Below are positions 16,972-25,845 of a stretch of DNA of 64,000 nucleotides, one piece after another. Each line of letters begins with the position of its first letter. Positions within the stretch are counted from its first letter, which is position 1. Below the pieces are notes generated by a model. It saw only the letters and a program-made list of their open reading frames with translations. It made no database searches and was not told where the DNA came from. The DNA is from Mycobacterium branderi (GTDB taxonomy: Bacteria > Actinomycetota > Actinomycetes > Mycobacteriales > Mycobacteriaceae), in the NCBI RefSeq assembly GCF_010728725.1, contig NZ_AP022606.1, positions 248,001 to 312,000 on the forward strand. Direction: 5' to 3'. The translations under genes were made by a program, and so were the position numbers.

Positions 16972-17721
16972 CTACAGCAGCGTCGCCTGTTCGGGCTGCG
17001 CCTCGACCGGCTCGATCAGCTCCGGCCCGTTGTTGCGCACGTTGTTCACCAGCGTCGAGATCTCGCGCATCCGGATCCCGCGCACGTCGGGCGGGCCGGC
17101 CAGCAGTTCCTGGTCGGGTGGGGCGTCGGGATCCAGCCAACGGTCCCAATCCTTTTCGGCCACCACTAAGGGCATCCGGTCGTGGATCTCGGCCAGCTCG
17201 CCGACCGCGTCGGTGGTGATGATCGTGCAAGTCAACAAAGGCGAGGCATCGTCGGCGGGCTTCCATACCGACCACAGCCCCGCCATGAACAGTGGCTCGC
17301 CGTCCTCGCGGTACATGTAGAACGGCGTCTTGCGGCCCTTCTTGCCCTCCGGGTTCGCCCGCCACTCGTAGTAGCCGTCCATCGGAACGAGGCACCGCTT
17401 GGATTTGGCGCTGGCACGAAACGCCGGCGAGGTGGTGACCTTGTCGGCGCGGGCATTGATCAGCTGCGGGCCCTTGGACGCCGGCGCGCCGTCGGGTCCG
17501 GCCTTGGCCCACGGCGGCACCAGCCCCCAGCGCATCAGCCGCACCCGCCGGGTGGGCTCGTCGTCGGGCTCGTCGTGGTGGCGGACCACGGTGGTGATCG
17601 TCGTGGTGGGTGCGACGTTGTAGTTCGGCGCGGCGCTCTCCGCCGCGCGGGCTTCGTTGATCGCCTGAATCTTCTCGGCCAGGGCAGCGGGGTCGGTGGT
17701 GACCGCGAATCGTCCGCACAT
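16972..17721 (-). CDS. SRAP-family (YedK/HMCES) abasic-site DNA-protein crosslinker
   Basis: A 249-residue SRAP protein. Cys2 in MCGRFA is the catalytic residue that becomes the N-terminus and forms a thiazolidine crosslink with abasic sites in single-stranded DNA. The family blocks [31 protein letters not shown] (with the conserved acid) and the RMPLVV strand (M/H-type motif) are all present. It protects stalled replication forks from abasic lesions. Equivalent of H37Rv Rv3226c. It is transcribed away from aroA, with a dispersed hairpin repeat in the gap. Confidence 0.92.
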   Translation of the reverse strand: MCGRFAVTTDPAALAEKIQAINEARAAESAAPNYNVAPTTTITTVVRHHDEPDDEPTRRVRLMRWGLVPPWAKAGPDGAPASKGPQLINARADKVTTSPAFRASAKSKRCLVPMDGYYEWRANPEGKKGRKTPFYMYREDGEPLFMAGLWSVWKPADDASPLLTCTIITTDAVGELAEIHDRMPLVVAEKDWDRWLDPDAPPDQELLAGPPDVRGIRMREISTLVNNVRNNGPELIEPVEAQPEQATLL

Positions 17722-17748
17722 ACCTCCATGGTGCCGGAGGGGATCGGC

Positions 17749-17789
17749 GGCGACCCGCTACGCCCGGCTTCGCCGCGCTTGCGATCGCC
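17749..17789 (-). repeat. Dispersed 41-bp hairpin repeat, copy 1
   Basis: One of three copies in the window. On the minus strand it reads GGCGATCGC, AA, then GCGCGGC-GAA-GCCGGGCG, TA and GCGGGTCGCC: the outer arms pair with each other and the inner arms pair around GAA. It sits in the gap between the SRAP gene and aroA. The other copies are at 30386 and 59713. Confidence 0.75.
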
Positions 17790-17808
17790 GCTGCGCGATG
17801 ATGGATGC

Positions 17809-19083
17809 ATGAGCACCTGGCCGGCCCCGACCATGCCGTCGCCCGTCAAGGCGACGGTGAGCGTGCCCGGCTCGAAATCGCAGACCAACCGGGCGCTGGT
17901 GCTCTCGGCGCTGGCCAGCGGCGTTTCGACGATCAGTGGCGCGCTGCGCAGCCGGGACACCGACCTGATGATCGGCGCGCTGCAGAGTTTGGGGCTGCGC
18001 GTCGACGGGGCCGACTCGGAGCTGACGGTCAGCGGGCAGATCGCACCACCGCCGGATGCCCGGATCGATTGCGGGCTGGCCGGCACCGTGTTGCGGTTCG
18101 TGCCGCCGCTGGCCGCGCTGGGCACGGCGACCGTCACCTTCGACGGCGACGAGCAGGCCCGCACCCGGCCGATCGCGCCGTTGCTGGACGCGCTGCGCGG
18201 CCTTGGCGTCGACGTCGACGGCGACCGCATGCCGTTTCGGGTGCGCGGCGCGGGATCGGTCAGCGGCGGCACGGTGGCCATCGACGCGTCGGCGTCGTCG
18301 CAATTCGTCTCCGGGCTGTTGTTGTCCGGGGCGTCGTTCACCGAGGGATTGACCGTCGAGCACACCGGCGCGGCGCTGCCGTCGGCCCCGCACATTGCGA
18401 TGACGGTGGCGATGCTGCGGCAGGCCGGCGTCGACGTCGACGACTCCACACCCAACCGGTGGCGGGTGCCTCCCGGCCCGATCGCCGCCCGGCACTGGGA
18501 CATCGAACCGGACCTGTCCAACGCCGTCCCGTTCCTGGCGGCGGCGGTGGTCAGCGGCGGCACGGTGCGCATCACCGGCTGGCCCTCGGCGGCCATCCAA
18601 CCCGCCGCCGCCATCCTTTCCATCCTGCGGCAGCTGGATTCGGTTGTGAGTCAAGCTGATTCGTATCTCGAGGTGCGTGGGCCGGCGTCCTTCGACGGGT
18701 TCGACGTCGATCTGCGCGACGTCGGCGAGCTCACCCCGGCCATCGCGGCGCTGGCGGCGCTGGCCACCCCGGGCTCGGTGTCACGACTGAGCGGCATCGC
18801 CCATCTGCGCGGCCACGAAACCGACCGGCTCGCCGCGTTGAGCACCGAGATCAACCGGCTGGGCGGCAACTGCCGCGAGACCCCGGACGGTCTGGAAATC
18901 ACCTCTACGCCACTGCATTCCGGCGTCTGGCGTTCTTACGCCGATCACCGGATGGCGACGGCCGGCGCGATCGTCGGCCTGCGGGTGCCCGGCGTCGAGG
19001 TGGACGACATCGCCACCACCGCCAAGACGCTGCCGCAGTTTCCGCGGCTGTGGGCCGACATGGTCCGGGAGTCTCGCGGTTGA
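17809..19083 (+). CDS. aroA: EPSP synthase (3-phosphoshikimate 1-carboxyvinyltransferase)
   Basis: A 424-residue enzyme of the shikimate pathway, adding enolpyruvate to shikimate 3-phosphate. [16 protein letters not shown] near residue 18 is the first signature and binds shikimate phosphate. [19 protein letters not shown] is the phosphoenolpyruvate loop, and the C-terminal signature is [26 protein letters not shown] carries the second catalytic region. ATG 17809 was chosen, giving a protein somewhat shorter than the H37Rv one (about 450). It overlaps the downstream GTPase gene by four bases. Its role is fixed by sequence, not context. Confidence 0.96.
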   Translation: MSTWPAPTMPSPVKATVSVPGSKSQTNRALVLSALASGVSTISGALRSRDTDLMIGALQSLGLRVDGADSELTVSGQIAPPPDARIDCGLAGTVLRFVPPLAALGTATVTFDGDEQARTRPIAPLLDALRGLGVDVDGDRMPFRVRGAGSVSGGTVAIDASASSQFVSGLLLSGASFTEGLTVEHTGAALPSAPHIAMTVAMLRQAGVDVDDSTPNRWRVPPGPIAARHWDIEPDLSNAVPFLAAAVVSGGTVRITGWPSAAIQPAAAILSILRQLDSVVSQADSYLEVRGPASFDGFDVDLRDVGELTPAIAALAALATPGSVSRLSGIAHLRGHETDRLAALSTEINRLGGNCRETPDGLEITSTPLHSGVWRSYADHRMATAGAIVGLRVPGVEVDDIATTAKTLPQFPRLWADMVRESRG

Positions 19084-20060
19084 GGCCGGGCGACTACGAC
19101 GAATCCGACGTCAAGATCCGGTCCGGGCGCGGCTCGCGCCCGCGAACCAAGACCCGCCCCCGCCATGCCGACGCCGAGACCGCCCTGGTGGTCAGTGTCG
19201 ACCGCGGTCGCTGGGGTTGTGTGCTCGGCGGCGACCCCGACCGTCGGGTCACCGCGATGCGGGCGCGCGAGCTGGGCCGCACCCCGATAGTCGTCGGCGA
19301 CGAGGTCGACGTGGTGGGCGATCTGTCCGGCCGCCCGGACACCCTGGCGCGCATCGTGCGGCGCGGGCCGCGCCGAACGGTGTTGCGCCGCACCGCTGAT
19401 GACACCGACCCGACCGAACGTGTGGTCGTCGCCAACGCCGATCAGCTGCTGATCGTGGTCGCGCTGGCCGATCCGCCGCCACGCACCGGCCTGGTCGACC
19501 GGGCGCTGATCGCCGCCTATGCCGGCGGGCTCACGCCGATTCTGTGCCTGACCAAGACCGACCTGGCGCCGGCCGAGCCGTTCGCCTCGCAGTTCGCCGA
19601 CCTGGATCTCACGGTGGTCACCGCGGGCCGCGACGACCCGCTGGACGCCGTCGCTCCCCTGCTGACCGGGAAAGTGACCGTGCTGCTGGGTCATTCGGGG
19701 GTCGGCAAGTCGACGTTGGTGAATCGCCTTGTGCCGCAAGCGGGTCGAGCGGTAGGCGAAGTCACCGAGATCGGCAGGGGACGGCACACGTCGACACAGT
19801 CGGTGGCGCTGCCGTTTGGCGGCTCCGGCTGGGTGATCGACACCCCGGGGATCCGCTCGTTCGGGCTGGCCCACATCGAACCCGACGACGTGGTGTTGGC
19901 GTTTTCCGATCTGGCCGAAGCGGTTTCGGAGTGCCCGCGCGGCTGCGGGCACATGGGGCCGCCCGCCGACCCAGAGTGTGCGCTGGACATGTTGACGGGG
20001 CCGGCTGCCCGCCGGGTCGCCGCCGCGCGGCGGCTGCTGGCCGTGCTGCGGGAAAGCTAG
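19080..20060 (+). CDS. rsgA: RsgA, ribosome small-subunit-dependent GTPase
   Basis: A 326-residue circularly permuted GTPase. An OB-fold with the RNA-binding basic stretch ([11 protein letters not shown]) comes first. The G motifs follow in the permuted order: G4 CLTKTD, then G1 [10 protein letters not shown]2 region GRGRHTST and G3 DTPGI. A zinc knuckle (CPRGCGHM...C) closes the protein. RsgA checks 30S subunit maturation. A TTG at 19080 overlapping the aroA stop (TTGA) was taken as the start because it gives the family N-terminus LRPGDYDES. Equivalent of Rv3228. Its last four bases overlap the doc gene on the other strand. Confidence 0.93.
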   Translation: MRPGDYDESDVKIRSGRGSRPRTKTRPRHADAETALVVSVDRGRWGCVLGGDPDRRVTAMRARELGRTPIVVGDEVDVVGDLSGRPDTLARIVRRGPRRTVLRRTADDTDPTERVVVANADQLLIVVALADPPPRTGLVDRALIAAYAGGLTPILCLTKTDLAPAEPFASQFADLDLTVVTAGRDDPLDAVAPLLTGKVTVLLGHSGVGKSTLVNRLVPQAGRAVGEVTEIGRGRHTSTQSVALPFGGSGWVIDTPGIRSFGLAHIEPDDVVLAFSDLAEAVSECPRGCGHMGPPADPECALDMLTGPAARRVAAARRLLAVLRES

Positions 20061-20440
20061 CCGTCCTGGTAACTCCACGCGCGTAACTGTCCGGCGATCT
20101 TGTCGACATCGGGAAGCGCACCGGTGGCGACCTGGATGACGAATTCGAAGCGGTCGTCCTCCGGTGCACTAATCCACCGGCCGTTGATGGCGAGGAACGT
20201 CCGGCATGCTGTCCACGCCAGTCGCTTGTTTCCATCTACCAACGCATGGTTTCGCGCCAGGGAGTGCAGCAATGCGGCGGCCTTGAGATGCAGATCCGGA
20301 TAGGCGTCTTGGCCGAACACCGACGCCCGGGGCCGCGCCAGAGCTGACTCAAGCAAGCCGTAGTCTCCGACGACGACATCCGCGCCGAGGGCCCCGCGAG
20401 CAATGTCCAACACGTCGTCGAGGTCTAGATATTCGGTCAC
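20057..20440 (-). CDS. doc: Doc (death-on-curing) family toxin
   Basis: A 127-residue Fic/Doc-fold protein. The signature is HALVDGNKRLAW (residues about 66-77), matching the H-x-F-x-D-G-N-K-R motif with Leu for Phe. Family knowledge: Doc phosphorylates elongation factor Tu and stops translation; its antitoxin blocks the active site. GTG 20440 overlaps the antitoxin gene by four bases. The gene sits between rsgA and desA3, where H37Rv has no toxin-antitoxin pair, so it looks like a local insertion. Confidence 0.9.
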   Translation of the reverse strand: MTEYLDLDDVLDIARGALGADVVVGDYGLLESALARPRASVFGQDAYPDLHLKAAALLHSLARNHALVDGNKRLAWTACRTFLAINGRWISAPEDDRFEFVIQVATGALPDVDKIAGQLRAWSYQDG

Positions 20441-20652
20441 GCGTCCTTGAGGCGCTCCAGGACTCCGGCTTCCTCACGCACGACACGCTCCAGTGCCGAG
20501 GCAACCTTCGCCTTGTGCGCCCGCCGCGCGATGTACTCGTCGATGGCCGACAACGCGACCGACTGCATCGACCGCCCCTCTGCGGCGGCCTGCCTGCGCA
20601 GCGCTTCCGTCTGCTCAGCACTGGTACGCAGCGTCATACCCATGACCGACAT
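20437..20652 (-). CDS. Ribbon-helix-helix antitoxin paired with Doc
   Basis: A 71-residue protein with an RHH-type start (MTLRTSAEQTEALRRQAAAEG-R) followed by SMQSVALSAIDEYIARR, the second helix. A charged C-terminal tail could occupy the toxin cleft. The usual partner of Doc is a Phd-type protein, so an RHH partner is a mixed pair, though known in actinobacteria. ATG 20652 or the ATG at 20643 can be the start; a -10-like TATCAT at 20656-20651 would make the second one leaderless. Its stop overlaps the doc start. Confidence 0.8.
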   Translation of the reverse strand: MSVMGMTLRTSAEQTEALRRQAAAEGRSMQSVALSAIDEYIARRAHKAKVASALERVVREEAGVLERLKDA

Positions 20653-20669
20653 GATACCAGATTGATACC
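20652..20669 (-). promoter_or_regulatory. Direct-repeat operator candidate of the Doc antitoxin operon
   Basis: TGATACC occurs at 20652-20658 and again at 20663-20669 on the plus strand, 11 bases apart, one helical turn, right on the antitoxin start. RHH antitoxins normally bind short repeats at their own promoter. The left copy overlaps the -10-like hexamer. Confidence 0.45.
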
Positions 20670-20718
20670 GCAGCCCGGCGGTAACTATCGCGAGCCGAGC
20701 GTGCGCAAAGCCGGCTTG

Positions 20719-22008
20719 TTACGCGGCGTGTCGACCGGGACGCACGCCAGAGGGGCCAGAAGAAGCAGCGCGCTTGTTGCGGCGCCAGCCCCGCACCGTG
20801 GCGATCGCGGTCTTCAGGCCGCGGCGCCGGCCCGTGGCCGGGTCGGTGCCGCCGAAGCCCTCGAGCCCGGTGAACATCCGCTCGCTGCGCGTCTCCGGCG
20901 CGTTGTCGGCGGTGTCGCGCAGATACTTGTCGGGCAGTGAGAGCTTGGCGATCGTGCGCCACGTCTTGGCGTACTGCAACAGGAACGGGCCCGTCGTGTA
21001 GGGCAGGTCGTACTTGTCGCAGACCTCGCGCACCCGCACTGAGATCTCGGCGAGCCGGTTGCTCGGCAGATCGGGATACAGATGATGCTCGATCTGGTGG
21101 CACAGGTTGCCGCTCATGAACCGCATCACCGGCCCGGCGTGGAAGTTGGCGCTGCCGAGCATCTGCCGCAGATACCACTGACCCTTGGTCTCGCCGATCA
21201 TGTCGGTCTTGGTGAATTTCTCTGCGCCGTCAGGGAAATGGCCGCAGAAGATCACCGCATTGGACCACAGATTGCGGATCACATTAGCCGTCAGGTTGGC
21301 CGTCAACGTGGACCGGTACGTCGCGCCGGGCGACAGCGAAGTCAACGCCGGGAAGGCAACGTAGTCCTTGAATACCTGGCGACCGGCCTTGGCCAAGAAC
21401 TCGTCTATCCGCTGGCGGGCTTCCTCGTTATCCATCCGGCGCTTGACGATCTTGCCGATCTCCACATGCTGCAAGCCGACGCCCCATTCGAAGAGGACGG
21501 CGAGCAGGGTGTTGTACACCAGGTTGAAGAGGTTGAAGCGTTTCCAGGGCTGATCGCGGGTCACCCGCAGCAGCCCGTAGCCCACGTCGTCGTCCATGCC
21601 CAGGATGTTGGCGTACTTGTGGTGCACGAAGTTGTGGGTGTAGCGCCAGTGCTTCGACGACCCCGTCATGTCCCATTCCCACGTAGAGGAGTGGATCTCC
21701 GGGTCGTTCATCCAGTCCCACTGGCCGTGCATGACGTTGTGGCCGATCTCCATGTTCTCGACGATCTTGGCCACCGCGAGCGCGCTAGCGCCGGCCCACC
21801 AGGCCGACCGCCGCTTGCTGCCCAGCAGCAGCACGCGGCCGGCGACCTCCAGCGCGCGCTGAAAGGCGATGGTGCGACGGATGTAGCGGGCGTCGCGCTC
21901 GCCGCGCGAGTCTTCGATGTCCTGGCGGATGGCATCCAGCTCGGCGGCCAGATTCTCGACGTCGGTATCCGTCAAATGCGCGAATACGTCGATATCGGTG
22001 ATTGCCAT
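20719..22008 (-). CDS. desA3: DesA3, stearoyl-CoA delta-9 desaturase
   Basis: A 429-residue membrane acyl-CoA desaturase. The three histidine clusters are GHNVMHGQWDW, HNFVHHKYAN and HQIEHHLYPD, which bind the di-iron centre. Hydrophobic helices lie at about residues 45-65 and 170-190. It makes oleoyl-CoA from stearoyl-CoA, taking electrons from the reductase encoded next to it, and is the equivalent of Rv3229c. The basic tail RRGLKTAIATVRGWRRNKR is long. The start ATG 22008 lies 33 bases downstream of a 30-bp DNA element that also precedes the reductase gene. Confidence 0.96.
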   Translation of the reverse strand: MAITDIDVFAHLTDTDVENLAAELDAIRQDIEDSRGERDARYIRRTIAFQRALEVAGRVLLLGSKRRSAWWAGASALAVAKIVENMEIGHNVMHGQWDWMNDPEIHSSTWEWDMTGSSKHWRYTHNFVHHKYANILGMDDDVGYGLLRVTRDQPWKRFNLFNLVYNTLLAVLFEWGVGLQHVEIGKIVKRRMDNEEARQRIDEFLAKAGRQVFKDYVAFPALTSLSPGATYRSTLTANLTANVIRNLWSNAVIFCGHFPDGAEKFTKTDMIGETKGQWYLRQMLGSANFHAGPVMRFMSGNLCHQIEHHLYPDLPSNRLAEISVRVREVCDKYDLPYTTGPFLLQYAKTWRTIAKLSLPDKYLRDTADNAPETRSERMFTGLEGFGGTDPATGRRRGLKTAIATVRGWRRNKRAASSGPSGVRPGRHAA

Positions 22009-22040
22009 AGTCCTGCCTTCCCGCAGTCCTGCAGTCGCTG

Positions 22041-22076
22041 ACCTACGTTATCGTAACCTACGAAACCGTAGGTTAC
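22041..22076 (-). promoter_or_regulatory. Operator element upstream of desA3
   Basis: ACCTACG, seven bases ending CGT, then AACCTACG, AAA and CCGTA make a 30-base block (22041-22070). 25 of those 30 bases recur upstream of the partner reductase gene. The right part is also a near-perfect palindrome with ten-base arms GTAACCTACG and CGTAGGTTAC (22053-22062 and 22067-22076). Both features are typical of a TetR-family operator; no such regulator gene is adjacent. Confidence 0.7.
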
Positions 22077-22089
22077 CTGTGAGTAGCAG

Positions 22090-23226
22090 TTAAATTTCGA
22101 GTACACAATCGCCGGACGCCGCCGAAATACAGGTCTGCACCCGGGTTCCGGGTTCGTGTTCGGCGCCGGTTCGCAGGTCGCGGACGTGGCCGTCCACCAG
22201 CGCCACCACACAGGACTGACAGATGCCCATCCGGCAGCCGAACGGCATCTGCACGCCCGCCCGCTCGCCGGCATCCATCAGCGACGTCGCCGCGTCGGCG
22301 ACCGCGGTCTTCCCGCTTTTCGCGAAGGTGACCTTCCCGCCCGCCCCCGCCGGCGCGGCGCGTGACACCGCGAACCGCTCGAGGTGCAACCGGTCGGCGA
22401 TGCCGGCCGCCGACCAGACGCGCTCGGCGGCGTTGAGCATCGCTTCGGGCCCGCACGCCCAGGTCTGCCGGTCGCGCCAGTCGGCCACCTCGTCGTCGAG
22501 GCGGCTCAGGTCGAGCCGGCCCTGGCTGCGCGTGGTGCGCACCCGCAGCTGGTAGCCCGCCTGGACGCGGGCCAGCTGCTCGAGCTCGGCGGCGAACAAC
22601 ACGTCGGCGGCGGTGGGCGCCGAATGCAGGTGGACGACGTCGGTGATCTGGTCGCGGCGCACCAGCGTGCGCAGCATCGACATCACCGGGGTGATGCCCG
22701 ACCCCGCGGTGAGGAACAGCACGGCCGGCGGCGCCGGATCGGGCATCACGAAGTTGCCCTGCGGCGCGGCCAGTCGCACGATCGTGCCGGGCGCGACGCC
22801 GGCCACCAGGTGGGTGGACAGGAAGCCCTCGGGCATCGCCTTGACGGTGATGGTCACGGTGCGCTCGCGGGTCACCGGGCTGGACGTCAGCGAGTAGGAC
22901 CGCCACCGCCAGCGCCCGTCGACCAGCAGCCCGATCCCGATGAATTGGCCGGGCTGATAGTCGAAGGAAAATCCCCAGCCCGGCTTGATGACCAGCGTCG
23001 CTGAGTCCTCGGTCTCGCGGCGGACTTCCAGGATGCGGCCGCGCAGTTCCCGCGCCGACCACAGCGGATTGGCGAGATGCAGGTAGTCGTCGGGCAGCAG
23101 CGGGGTGGTGATCTGGGCGGCCAGCTGGCGCAATGCGTGGCGGACAGGATGCCGGTAGGTGCGAATGACGCTCGGACGTTGGGTGTCGACGACGTCGGCG
23201 GACGGCCTGGAGATCTTCTTGCTCAT
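22090..23226 (-). CDS. Ferredoxin-NADP reductase-type electron donor of DesA3
   Basis: A 378-residue protein: an FAD domain ([12 protein letters not shown] at about 110-120), an NAD(P)H domain ([16 protein letters not shown]) and a C-terminal plant-type 2Fe-2S ferredoxin ([10 protein letters not shown]...C). It is the Rv3230c oxidoreductase shown to form the electron chain to DesA3. ATG 23226 was preferred to a TTG two codons earlier. The desA3 start lies about 80 bases away in the same direction, with its own copy of the operator element between them, so the two can be switched together yet from separate promoters. Confidence 0.95.
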   Translation of the reverse strand: MSKKISRPSADVVDTQRPSVIRTYRHPVRHALRQLAAQITTPLLPDDYLHLANPLWSARELRGRILEVRRETEDSATLVIKPGWGFSFDYQPGQFIGIGLLVDGRWRWRSYSLTSSPVTRERTVTITVKAMPEGFLSTHLVAGVAPGTIVRLAAPQGNFVMPDPAPPAVLFLTAGSGITPVMSMLRTLVRRDQITDVVHLHSAPTAADVLFAAELEQLARVQAGYQLRVRTTRSQGRLDLSRLDDEVADWRDRQTWACGPEAMLNAAERVWSAAGIADRLHLERFAVSRAAPAGAGGKVTFAKSGKTAVADAATSLMDAGERAGVQMPFGCRMGICQSCVVALVDGHVRDLRTGAEHEPGTRVQTCISAASGDCVLEI

Positions 23227-23230
23227 CGAC

Positions 23231-23261
23231 AACCTACGCTACCGTAACCTACGCCCCCGTA
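23231..23261 (-). promoter_or_regulatory. Operator element upstream of the DesA3 reductase gene
   Basis: AACCTACG occurs at 23231 and at 23246, each followed by a CCGT/CGTA block, in the same order and spacing as upstream of desA3. The element ends only five bases before the ATG at 23226, so a bound protein would cover the start of transcription and the ribosome site. Confidence 0.7.
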
Positions 23262-23270
23262 TCCAGTGCT

Positions 23271-23774
23271 TCAGAGCAGTTCGAGCAGGAACGGCAGCTC
23301 CTGGGTGGCGTACCAGGCCAGATCGTGGTCCTGGGCATCGCCGACCGCCAGCTCGGCGTCCTCGTCGCCGAGGTCGGCCGCATCGATGACCTCGATGGCC
23401 CTGGTCACGTCCGGCTCCGCGGCGGCGTTGTCGACGAACGCGGCCACCACGTCGTCGATGGCCACCGGCGCGCCGAGACGAACCACGGCGTCGTCGAGAT
23501 CCGGCCGCAGCGTGACGGCTCCAGCGTCCTTGACGTCGGCGACCAGTACCGCACGCCGCGGCGGCAGCTCGTCGGTCGCGGTGGACAGCAACCGCAGCGA
23601 TGCCAGTGCCGCATCGCGCAGGGCGACCTCACCGAGTTCGTCGTCGTCGCCCTCGGCGTAGGCCTCGCGCAGCGACGGCGTCACGGCGAACGCGGTGCCG
23701 TTGACCGGCCACAGCGACCGGTCCGCGACCAGTCGCTGCAGCATGGCCAGGGTGGCCGGGATGTACACCCGCAT
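23271..23774 (-). CDS. DUF6912-type conserved hypothetical protein (Rv3231c-like)
   Basis: A 167-residue acidic protein beginning MRVYIPATLAMLQRL and ending in a short Leu-rich tail. It has no recognisable catalytic motif and no membrane segment. Rv3231c homologues are found throughout mycobacteria next to the lipid genes here. The ATG 23774 immediately follows the stop of the upstream acyltransferase gene with no bases between, so it is very likely translated from the same message. Function unknown. Confidence 0.85.
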   Translation of the reverse strand: MRVYIPATLAMLQRLVADRSLWPVNGTAFAVTPSLREAYAEGDDDELGEVALRDAALASLRLLSTATDELPPRRAVLVADVKDAGAVTLRPDLDDAVVRLGAPVAIDDVVAAFVDNAAAEPDVTRAIEVIDAADLGDEDAELAVGDAQDHDLAWYATQELPFLLELL

Positions 23775-25190
23775 CTACTGCGCCGCTTCCAGCAGTTCGT
23801 CGAGCGATTCACTCAGCAGGCCCGGCAGCACGTCGACGTCGCTCATCGCGTCCCGGTCGGCGTTGATGCCGAAATACAGCATGCCGTTGTACGACGTGAC
23901 CCCGATCGCCAGCACCTGCTTGTTCAGCAGCGGCGGCACCGCGTAGGTCTCCAGCAGCTTGGCACCGGCAACGTACATCTGTGCCTGGGCACCCGGCGCG
24001 TTGGTGATCAACAGGTTGAACGCCCGCCCGCCGAAGCTGGGCAGGCTGGTGGCGACCCGGATGCCCATCGCATGCAGGGTGGGCGGAGCGAAACCCGACA
24101 ACGTCACGATGCTGCGGGCGTCGACCAGGTTGCCCGCGACCGGACTCGATTCGGTGGCGTGCGCGATCTGAGACAGCCGCACCACGGCGTTGCCCTCCCC
24201 GACCGGCAGGTCGACCAAAAACGGCGCCACCTCACTGATGGCCTGACCCGGGCCGGCCAAGTCGAACGATTCGTCGACGTACACCGACAGCGGAGCCATC
24301 GCGCGCACCGTCGCTGTCGGCGCCACCGCCTCGCCGCGGGACAGCAGCCAGTTGCGCAACGCGCCGGTGATCACGGCCAGCACCACGTCGTTGACGTCGC
24401 ACTCGTAGCGGGCCCGCACCATCCGGTAGTCCTCCAGGCGTCCGCGCGCGACCGTGAACCGGCGGTTGCGCGACACCGTGGTGTTGAGCGGGCTGCTGGG
24501 CGCCCTGCCGCGCGCGAGTGTGCGGGCCACGTCTAACGCACGGCGCCCGACGTCGACCAGTTGCTCGGAATTGGTTGCCAGCTCGATGATTCCGGACCGG
24601 ACCGCCTGCAGCTGCACGCCGGGACGGATAGCCCACTCGCCGACGGCGCCCAGCAGCAGCCGGGCAGTGCCGGGTTCGCGGGCCGGCACCCAGATGTCCT
24701 CGGGAAACGGCGGCGGGCGCCGCGTCCGGTCGGCGATGACGTGGCCGATCTCCAGCGCGCCCAGCCCGTTGATCAGCGCCTGATGCGACTTGGTGTACAG
24801 CGCGATGCGGTTCTTGGTCAGCCCCTCGACGAGGTACATCTCCCACAGCGGCCGCGACTTGTCGAGCGGTCGGGCGGCCAGCCGGGCGATCAGTTCGTGC
24901 AGCTGCTCGTCGCTGCCCGGCGACGGCAGGGCCGAGCGCCGAACGTGGTAGGTGATGTCGAAGTCGCGGTCGTCGATCCATACCGGACGGGCCAGGCCCA
25001 TGGTGACTTCGCGGACCTTCTGCCGGTACCGCGGTACCTGCGGCAGCCGCTGCTCGATGGTGGCCAGCAGCGTCTCGTAGCTCAACCCGGCCCGCGGCCG
25101 GCGCAGGATCGCCAGCGACCCGACGTACATCGGGGTTGCCGTGTTCTCCAGCCGATAGAAGGAGGCGTCCGATGGGGACAGTCGCCTCAC
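23775..25190 (-). CDS. tgs3: Wax ester synthase/diacylglycerol acyltransferase, intact Tgs3
   Basis: A 471-residue WS/DGAT protein. The family start RRLSPSDASFYRLEN and the C-terminal LLITNAPG block are clear. The active-site region reads KSHQALINGLGALEIG: the motif HHxxxDG is here HQALING, with Gln for the second His and Asn for the Asp. In H37Rv the gene is split into Rv3233c and Rv3234c (from memory), and ppk2 lies between it and Rv3231c; here the frame is unbroken and ppk2 is missing. GTG 25190 has GGGAG upstream. Whether it makes storage lipid with the altered motif is open. Confidence 0.88.
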   Translation of the reverse strand: MRRLSPSDASFYRLENTATPMYVGSLAILRRPRAGLSYETLLATIEQRLPQVPRYRQKVREVTMGLARPVWIDDRDFDITYHVRRSALPSPGSDEQLHELIARLAARPLDKSRPLWEMYLVEGLTKNRIALYTKSHQALINGLGALEIGHVIADRTRRPPPFPEDIWVPAREPGTARLLLGAVGEWAIRPGVQLQAVRSGIIELATNSEQLVDVGRRALDVARTLARGRAPSSPLNTTVSRNRRFTVARGRLEDYRMVRARYECDVNDVVLAVITGALRNWLLSRGEAVAPTATVRAMAPLSVYVDESFDLAGPGQAISEVAPFLVDLPVGEGNAVVRLSQIAHATESSPVAGNLVDARSIVTLSGFAPPTLHAMGIRVATSLPSFGGRAFNLLITNAPGAQAQMYVAGAKLLETYAVPPLLNKQVLAIGVTSYNGMLYFGINADRDAMSDVDVLPGLLSESLDELLEAAQ

Positions 25191-25306
25191 GTCCGGACTC
25201 CCTTGCGAATTCGCCGATATCGTCGCTCACGGTAACCGCCGCGCGGGTGCCTGTGCAGGGCGGGTACGCGGACGCGGCACTTGTGCGATGATCGTCACAG
25301 TCCTGC

Positions 25307-25358
25307 CACTCTCCAGCAGGCCTGTCCGGTTGTGCCCGTGCGACATCCCTGGAGAGTG
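25307..25358 (+). promoter_or_regulatory. Inverted repeat covering the ribosome site of the Rv3235-like gene
   Basis: CACTCTCCAG (25307-25316) and CTGGAGAGTG (25349-25358) are perfect ten-base complements, 32 bases apart. The second arm contains the GGAGAG ribosome-binding site two bases before the GTG start. In RNA the arms could pair and hide the site; in DNA they could bind a regulator. Confidence 0.55.
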
Positions 25359-25360
25359 CT

Positions 25361-25840
25361 GTGCAAAGTGTCCGGCCCGTCGTCGACTACGAACCGCCAC
25401 CGCGAGACGTCCGGCAATGCCGGCCACCGTTGGTCAGCGCCTTGCGGCGCCCGAATACCCGTCCGCCGCAAGTGTTTCCGGCACGACCGCAGGCGACGAG
25501 CGTGCCCCCGCAGATGCGGCAGGCCGCGATTTTCGCCGACGCGGCGCTGCGTCGCGTCTTGGAAGTCATGGGCCGCCGCCGCCCGGCGGCGCAGCTGCTG
25601 GGCCTGCTGGACAGCGGTCTCGTCGACTCGGTGCTGGCCGCCACCCGGGCCACGGCCGGTCGGCTTGCTGCCCACGACGGCGCGGCGGTGTTGCGACGGC
25701 TGCGGGTGCAGGCGGTGGGCCCGGCCGCGGCCGAGGTGTTCGGAACCTACAGCCGCGGGCACCGCGTGCACGCCGTCGCCTGCCGGGTGGAGCGGCAGCC
25801 CGACAGCCGGTGGCTGGTGGTGGCGCTGCACATCGGCTAA
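25361..25840 (+). CDS. Rv3235-family protein
   Basis: A 159-residue Arg/Ala/Pro-rich protein from GTG 25361. The first 50 residues are disordered and proline-rich. The C-terminal half is a compact domain (DAALRRVLEVMGRRRPAAQLL; VERQPDSRWLVVALHIG), the Rv3235 (DUF6459-type) family found across actinobacteria, where it is often encoded beside secA. Here it also faces kefB and secA1. No catalytic motif and no signal sequence; function unknown. Confidence 0.82.
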   Translation: MQSVRPVVDYEPPPRDVRQCRPPLVSALRRPNTRPPQVFPARPQATSVPPQMRQAAIFADAALRRVLEVMGRRRPAAQLLGLLDSGLVDSVLAATRATAGRLAAHDGAAVLRRLRVQAVGPAAAEVFGTYSRGHRVHAVACRVERQPDSRWLVVALHIG

Positions 25841-25845
25841 TTCCG

